Assembly (NCBI GenBank): GCA_033297075.1
Contig: MU858111.1
Location: 69,330 to 133,329, forward strand
From: Rhypophila decipiens
Lineage: Eukaryota; Ascomycota; Sordariomycetes; Sordariales; Naviculisporaceae
Direction of reading: 5' to 3'
DNA: 64,000 nt
The notes under the pieces were generated by a model that saw only the letters and a list, made by a program, of their open reading frames with translations, was not told the DNA's origin and made no database searches. The position numbers and the translations under genes were made by a program. Below, piece by piece: positions 60,944 through 64,000 of this stretch (position 1 is the first letter of the stretch; each line of letters begins with the position of its first letter).

Positions 60944-62213
60944 GCGAATAGCCAGCCGATTCGCGTTATTCCACCGTTAAGGTATCGACCAGAAATACTG
61001 CCGAATCTTCCGTTACTCGCCGAATACGACAAGGAAACCCGTATTGTACTGTGGGAGACGTACGAATCGTCGGCCTCGGACTCGAAAGAAAGGGCAGAAG
61101 CCTTAGAGAAGATCCAACGTTTTGAAACTGTACTATTTGGTAAAGGAGCCAGGCGGAAACAGGCATTCGCTCAGCGTCAGGCACAGCAAGGGCAGAACGA
61201 CGCCCAGCAGTCTCTAGAGGAAGACGACCAACGCTCGCCAGGTCCTCCAGCCCCTGTTTCCCCGGCTCCTATTTCGCCTGCACTGGCGTCCCCGCCAGTT
61301 GACCCGCAAGACCGCTGGGCACAGATTCGCAAGAACGCCATGGAGAGAGCTGCTCAACGCAAGCAGCGGGAAGACGGACCTGGAAGTGAAGCCGGCGGAG
61401 GTGATCGGGCACCTAGCAGCGGCTTTCAAGCAGCTCTTAGCGAGGAATTGGCCATCTCTTTAGACCAGAGTAACCGGATATTGGAAAGCCATTTGGCCGG
61501 TGGCGGCTCCGCGGGTGAAGATCCGGGACAGCAGCAGGATGTTGACGACGATGGTGGTGGCATTGGGCCGGGAAACGGCGTGGCAAGCTGCGTGCAAGGC
61601 TGTCAGAACTGGAGCAGGCCCTAGCTGCAAAGGAGCATCCAAAGGTGCAGGCCGAGATTGATCAAGCCGTGGTTGAAGTCCAAGCAGAACTCAATGCGCT
61701 AGAAGCGGAAAGTCTGTCCAGCCGGTCCCGAAACGTGGTTGAGGAAGGGCTCGCGGAAAGTCTGAGCCGGTCCCAAGACGTGGTTCGGGAAGAGCTCATT
61801 CAAAGACGGGACGCAGTCATTAAAGCGCAGAAGCTGCTCGGACGAGTCTACCCCGAGCCGGGACAGAATCCGGCACCGACGCCACCGCCGCGAGCACCCA
61901 CCCCCGATGGATACTCGTCGGCTGAGCCAAGGCCGGCCTGGGGAACCGACTCTCGGCTCCGCCGCCGAGAGCGCCGAGAGCCAAACCGAGATCGAGATCG
62001 ATATGGACAGCGGAGAAACACAGGTCGGATCGACCTAAACGCCAAGTACCATTTTGTCTTGTGCTGCGAATGTGATTACCTGGTCAACTTGGAGTTATCA
62101 GAGCGATGTCCTAACATCACAAATGGGCACAGTGCCAGCATGTCCTCGGTTACTGCTGCAAGCCTGCGGCAAACGAAGGATGGGTTGCTGTCGCGGATAA
62201 ACAGATAGAATGA
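60944..62213 (+). pseudogene. Decayed in-frame continuation of the Clr5 gene (or a broken neighbour)
   Basis: Immediately after TAG 60941-60943 the same frame continues with protein-like sequence (RVIPPLRYRPEILPNLPLL, VLWETYESSASDSKERAEAL) to TAG at 61622. At about 61580 coding character moves to another frame (KLRARLSELEQALAAKEH ... RRDAVIKAQKLLGRVYPEPG), consistent with one base lost in a short A run. Near 62040-62210 a cysteine-rich end appears (YHFVLCCECDYL, then CQHVLGYCC in a third frame). A 50-nt intron (62083-62132) or another shift would join these. No start codon with upstream support is seen, so this is most simply the former C-terminal part of the preceding gene: a Pro-rich, helical, zinc-ribbon-like extension. 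It could equally reflect sequence errors. Confidence 0.55.
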
Positions 62214-62734
62214 AGAAAGGTCTTCCGTTCCTTCCTTCCACACATCGGGAGGGGCGAGCCTAGACCTGCACAGCCCGGATCAGATTTGCACCCACAAGGT
62301 CACTTGACCGACACGAGGAAGGCACCAAATCACAAAAGGCAGGCAGGGGCTTACAGGTCAACCAGAAAGAATACATGTATATACAAAAACAGCTGGGCAG
62401 TTGCAGTGGCAGCATTTCTATATGCTGGCTGCCTGTCCTACATAAACCGTTAGTAGCTTCCAATTATGACCCACGCTTGGTTATCGTGACCAAATGAAAT
62501 CTTAGGTAGGTAGGTATGTGCCTATCAATGTCAAGGCCAAGAAGTCTCTCAAGCCTCGGTTTCTTATCAAAGCTCAAGGATAGTCGCCCTTCGTTTGTCC
62601 CGGTTTCTCATATATTAGTACCTACTTACTGGTAGAGGCTCAACTAAACCGCAAAGCAACGCTACATTCCGTATCCTAACAATTCCATCTCGCTAGCCGC
62701 TGATATGTTGCTGGCCCCTTCATTGCGCTTGGAG
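62214..62734. other. Intergenic, convergent 3' ends
   Basis: About 520 bases between convergent genes. A short (GGTA)n-like run lies near 62506-62516. No gene seen. Confidence 0.5.
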
Positions 62735-63976
62735 TCAGACCTTCATCCCATTCTCCATGACCTTCTTGCCCTTCTCAAATATAATGGTACTGAAGGCCTC
62801 ATAATCGCCGTCATCAACAAGATGCTCGTCATCCTCCACATCAGGCGGTAGACGGCAGTACAGCCCCTTTCCGGGCTTCGGCCAAAGCGCCACAAGAGGG
62901 TCGAATTCTTCCTCGAGATCATCCGCCAGGGTGGTCGGCGGAATCTGCTCCTGCCCCACGTCCTTCGGCTTCCCATTCTTGCCATTCTTGGCCCCGTTAG
63001 CTCCGCCACCAGAGCCTGCTTTCCGGACAGAATTCATCTGTCCTGCGGAATTAGCATCAGCACGGGGGAAGAGACCTTCTGTCGTTAAGGAGGCAAAGAT
63101 GGAACGTGGAGGGTGGCCATTCGTAGATGGGGACCCGATCGTATTTCCACCATCCTGGCCAGGGAAGATGGGCAGATCGGGGTAAAGTTCCAGGCTGTGC
63201 ATAAGTAACGCGACGAGCTCTGGTTGGGGGAGTGTTAGTAAATAAGCACGCTTCTGTTGCACGCTCTTGCCCGCCCAGCTCTCCTTAACAGGCTGCTGCG
63301 GCTGCTTAGGCGGTGGCTCGACCTTTTGCTTCTTGGCGGCGGGCTGCCGTGGCTCTCGTTTGGCTTGACAGGTGTTGCAGTACCAGCTCCGATTTTGGTC
63401 GCGCACCATGTCATCCGAGATCCAAGGGTCGTGACACCATTGGTGCCAGCCGTCGTTGCAGCCGTCGCAAAACACCATCTGGTTGCTGGTCGGGCTGTGC
63501 ATGCGGCTGCACTTCTTGCACAAAGCCTGCTCTGCCGTGCGCTTTCCGTAGTGTGGCCTCTTTCGGCTGCCGCTGGCTTCCATGTCTGCTGGGTTGTAGG
63601 TCAAGGGCTTCTGGACCTGCCTACCGGACTTGGTCATGGTATGCGGCTGCTGCCTTTGTGCGATGGCGAGGGCTTTCTCGCTGGAGCCGTCGTCTGATAT
63701 ATCGGACATGCTGGAGAGGCTGCTCGTATCATCCTCCTTCTTAGGATTCCGACGTTTCGAGGTGGTGGTTCCTGCTGCCCGTGGCGCCTTGGTCTTCTTC
63801 ACCCTGTATTCGGCAGCACCAGCTTTGACCGTCGATGGCTTCGTCGTGACAGGCTTGGCCGTGATAGGCTTGGCCGCGATAGGCTTACCTCCTGCCGTTA
63901 AGCCGCTGTTTATCCGTTGGATCGCGCTCATTGCCGGTGGCTTCGTCCGAGCAGGGCCTGGGGCCGGTGTGGGCAC
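62735..63976 (-). CDS. PHD-finger protein, 5' end outside the window
   Basis: The visible last exon covers about 414 codons to the stop. At its 5' edge, 63977-63980, is a CTGACAG splice acceptor, and no ATG begins the frame there, so an upstream exon probably lies beyond 64000. The internal Met at 63931 is the alternative start. A Lys/Pro/Thr-rich N-terminus and a Ser/acidic patch (DDTSSLSSMSDISDD) lead to a PHD zinc finger at about residues 152-203: CKKC, CDGC, WHQWCHDPW and WYCNTC supply the Cys4-His-Cys3 ligands. PHD fingers usually read histone H3 tails, so a nuclear chromatin role is likely. The C-terminal half has helical WAGKSVQQKRAYLLTLPQPELVALLMHSL and an acidic tail. The specific complex cannot be named. 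Confidence 0.85.
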   Translation of the reverse strand: MPTPAPGPARTKPPAMSAIQRINSGLTAGGKPIAAKPITAKPVTTKPSTVKAGAAEYRVKKTKAPRAAGTTTSKRRNPKKEDDTSSLSSMSDISDDGSSEKALAIAQRQQPHTMTKSGRQVQKPLTYNPADMEASGSRKRPHYGKRTAEQALCKKCSRMHSPTSNQMVFCDGCNDGWHQWCHDPWISDDMVRDQNRSWYCNTCQAKREPRQPAAKKQKVEPPPKQPQQPVKESWAGKSVQQKRAYLLTLPQPELVALLMHSLELYPDLPIFPGQDGGNTIGSPSTNGHPPRSIFASLTTEGLFPRADANSAGQMNSVRKAGSGGGANGAKNGKNGKPKDVGQEQIPPTTLADDLEEEFDPLVALWPKPGKGLYCRLPPDVEDDEHLVDDGDYEAFSTIIFEKGKKVMENGMKV

Positions 63977-64000
63977 TGTCAGATATGAAGACGTCGCCGG

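Overview
The window reads as nuclear DNA of a filamentous ascomycete (Pezizomycotina, probably Sordariomycetes). Genes lie on both strands, have short 50-85 nt introns with GTRNGT donors, CTNAC-type branch sites and YAG acceptors, and encode fungal housekeeping proteins: VPS9, YPK-type AGC kinase, DEF1, glucose-6-phosphate isomerase and DAP1. Multi-exon models below were joined by eye, and reading phase was checked across every junction. No rRNA, tRNA or CRISPR was recognised.

Layout. 0-3 kb: VPS9 (Rab5 exchange factor). 3.3-4.1 kb: a 742-bp non-autonomous DNA transposon with an 8-bp target-site duplication (hAT-like). 4.2-9.1 kb: an eight-exon NACHT-ankyrin protein with a C-terminal CorA-like membrane module. 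9.9-24.5 kb: a granulin-like membrane protein, a low-complexity membrane protein, a small acidic protein, a DAP1-like haem protein, a kelch membrane protein, a DUF4291 protein and an unknown possibly organellar protein. 24.5-27.2 kb: gene-poor. 27.2-45.5 kb: DEF1, PGI, YPK kinase, a hypothetical gene broken by one in-frame TAG, a 3-hydroxyacyl-CoA dehydrogenase-like protein and a GFA/CENP-V-type zinc protein.

46.5-62.2 kb is accessory in character. It holds a SLATT-type two-TM protein, a SesB-like hydrolase-NACHT-ankyrin NLR, a 331-bp MITE-like element, and a divergent pair. One gene of the pair is a DUF7580/HeLo-like protein with an apparent one-base frameshift. The other is a C2H2 / coiled-coil / Clr5 protein followed by a decayed in-frame continuation. 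The right edge cuts a PHD-finger gene.

The most interesting signal is this concentration of domains known or suspected to act in fungal self/non-self recognition and regulated cell death: two NLR architectures, one carrying its own membrane module, plus SLATT and HeLo-like candidates. Several of the genes, and one hypothetical gene outside the island, carry single-base lesions. That these genes form one working system is inference.
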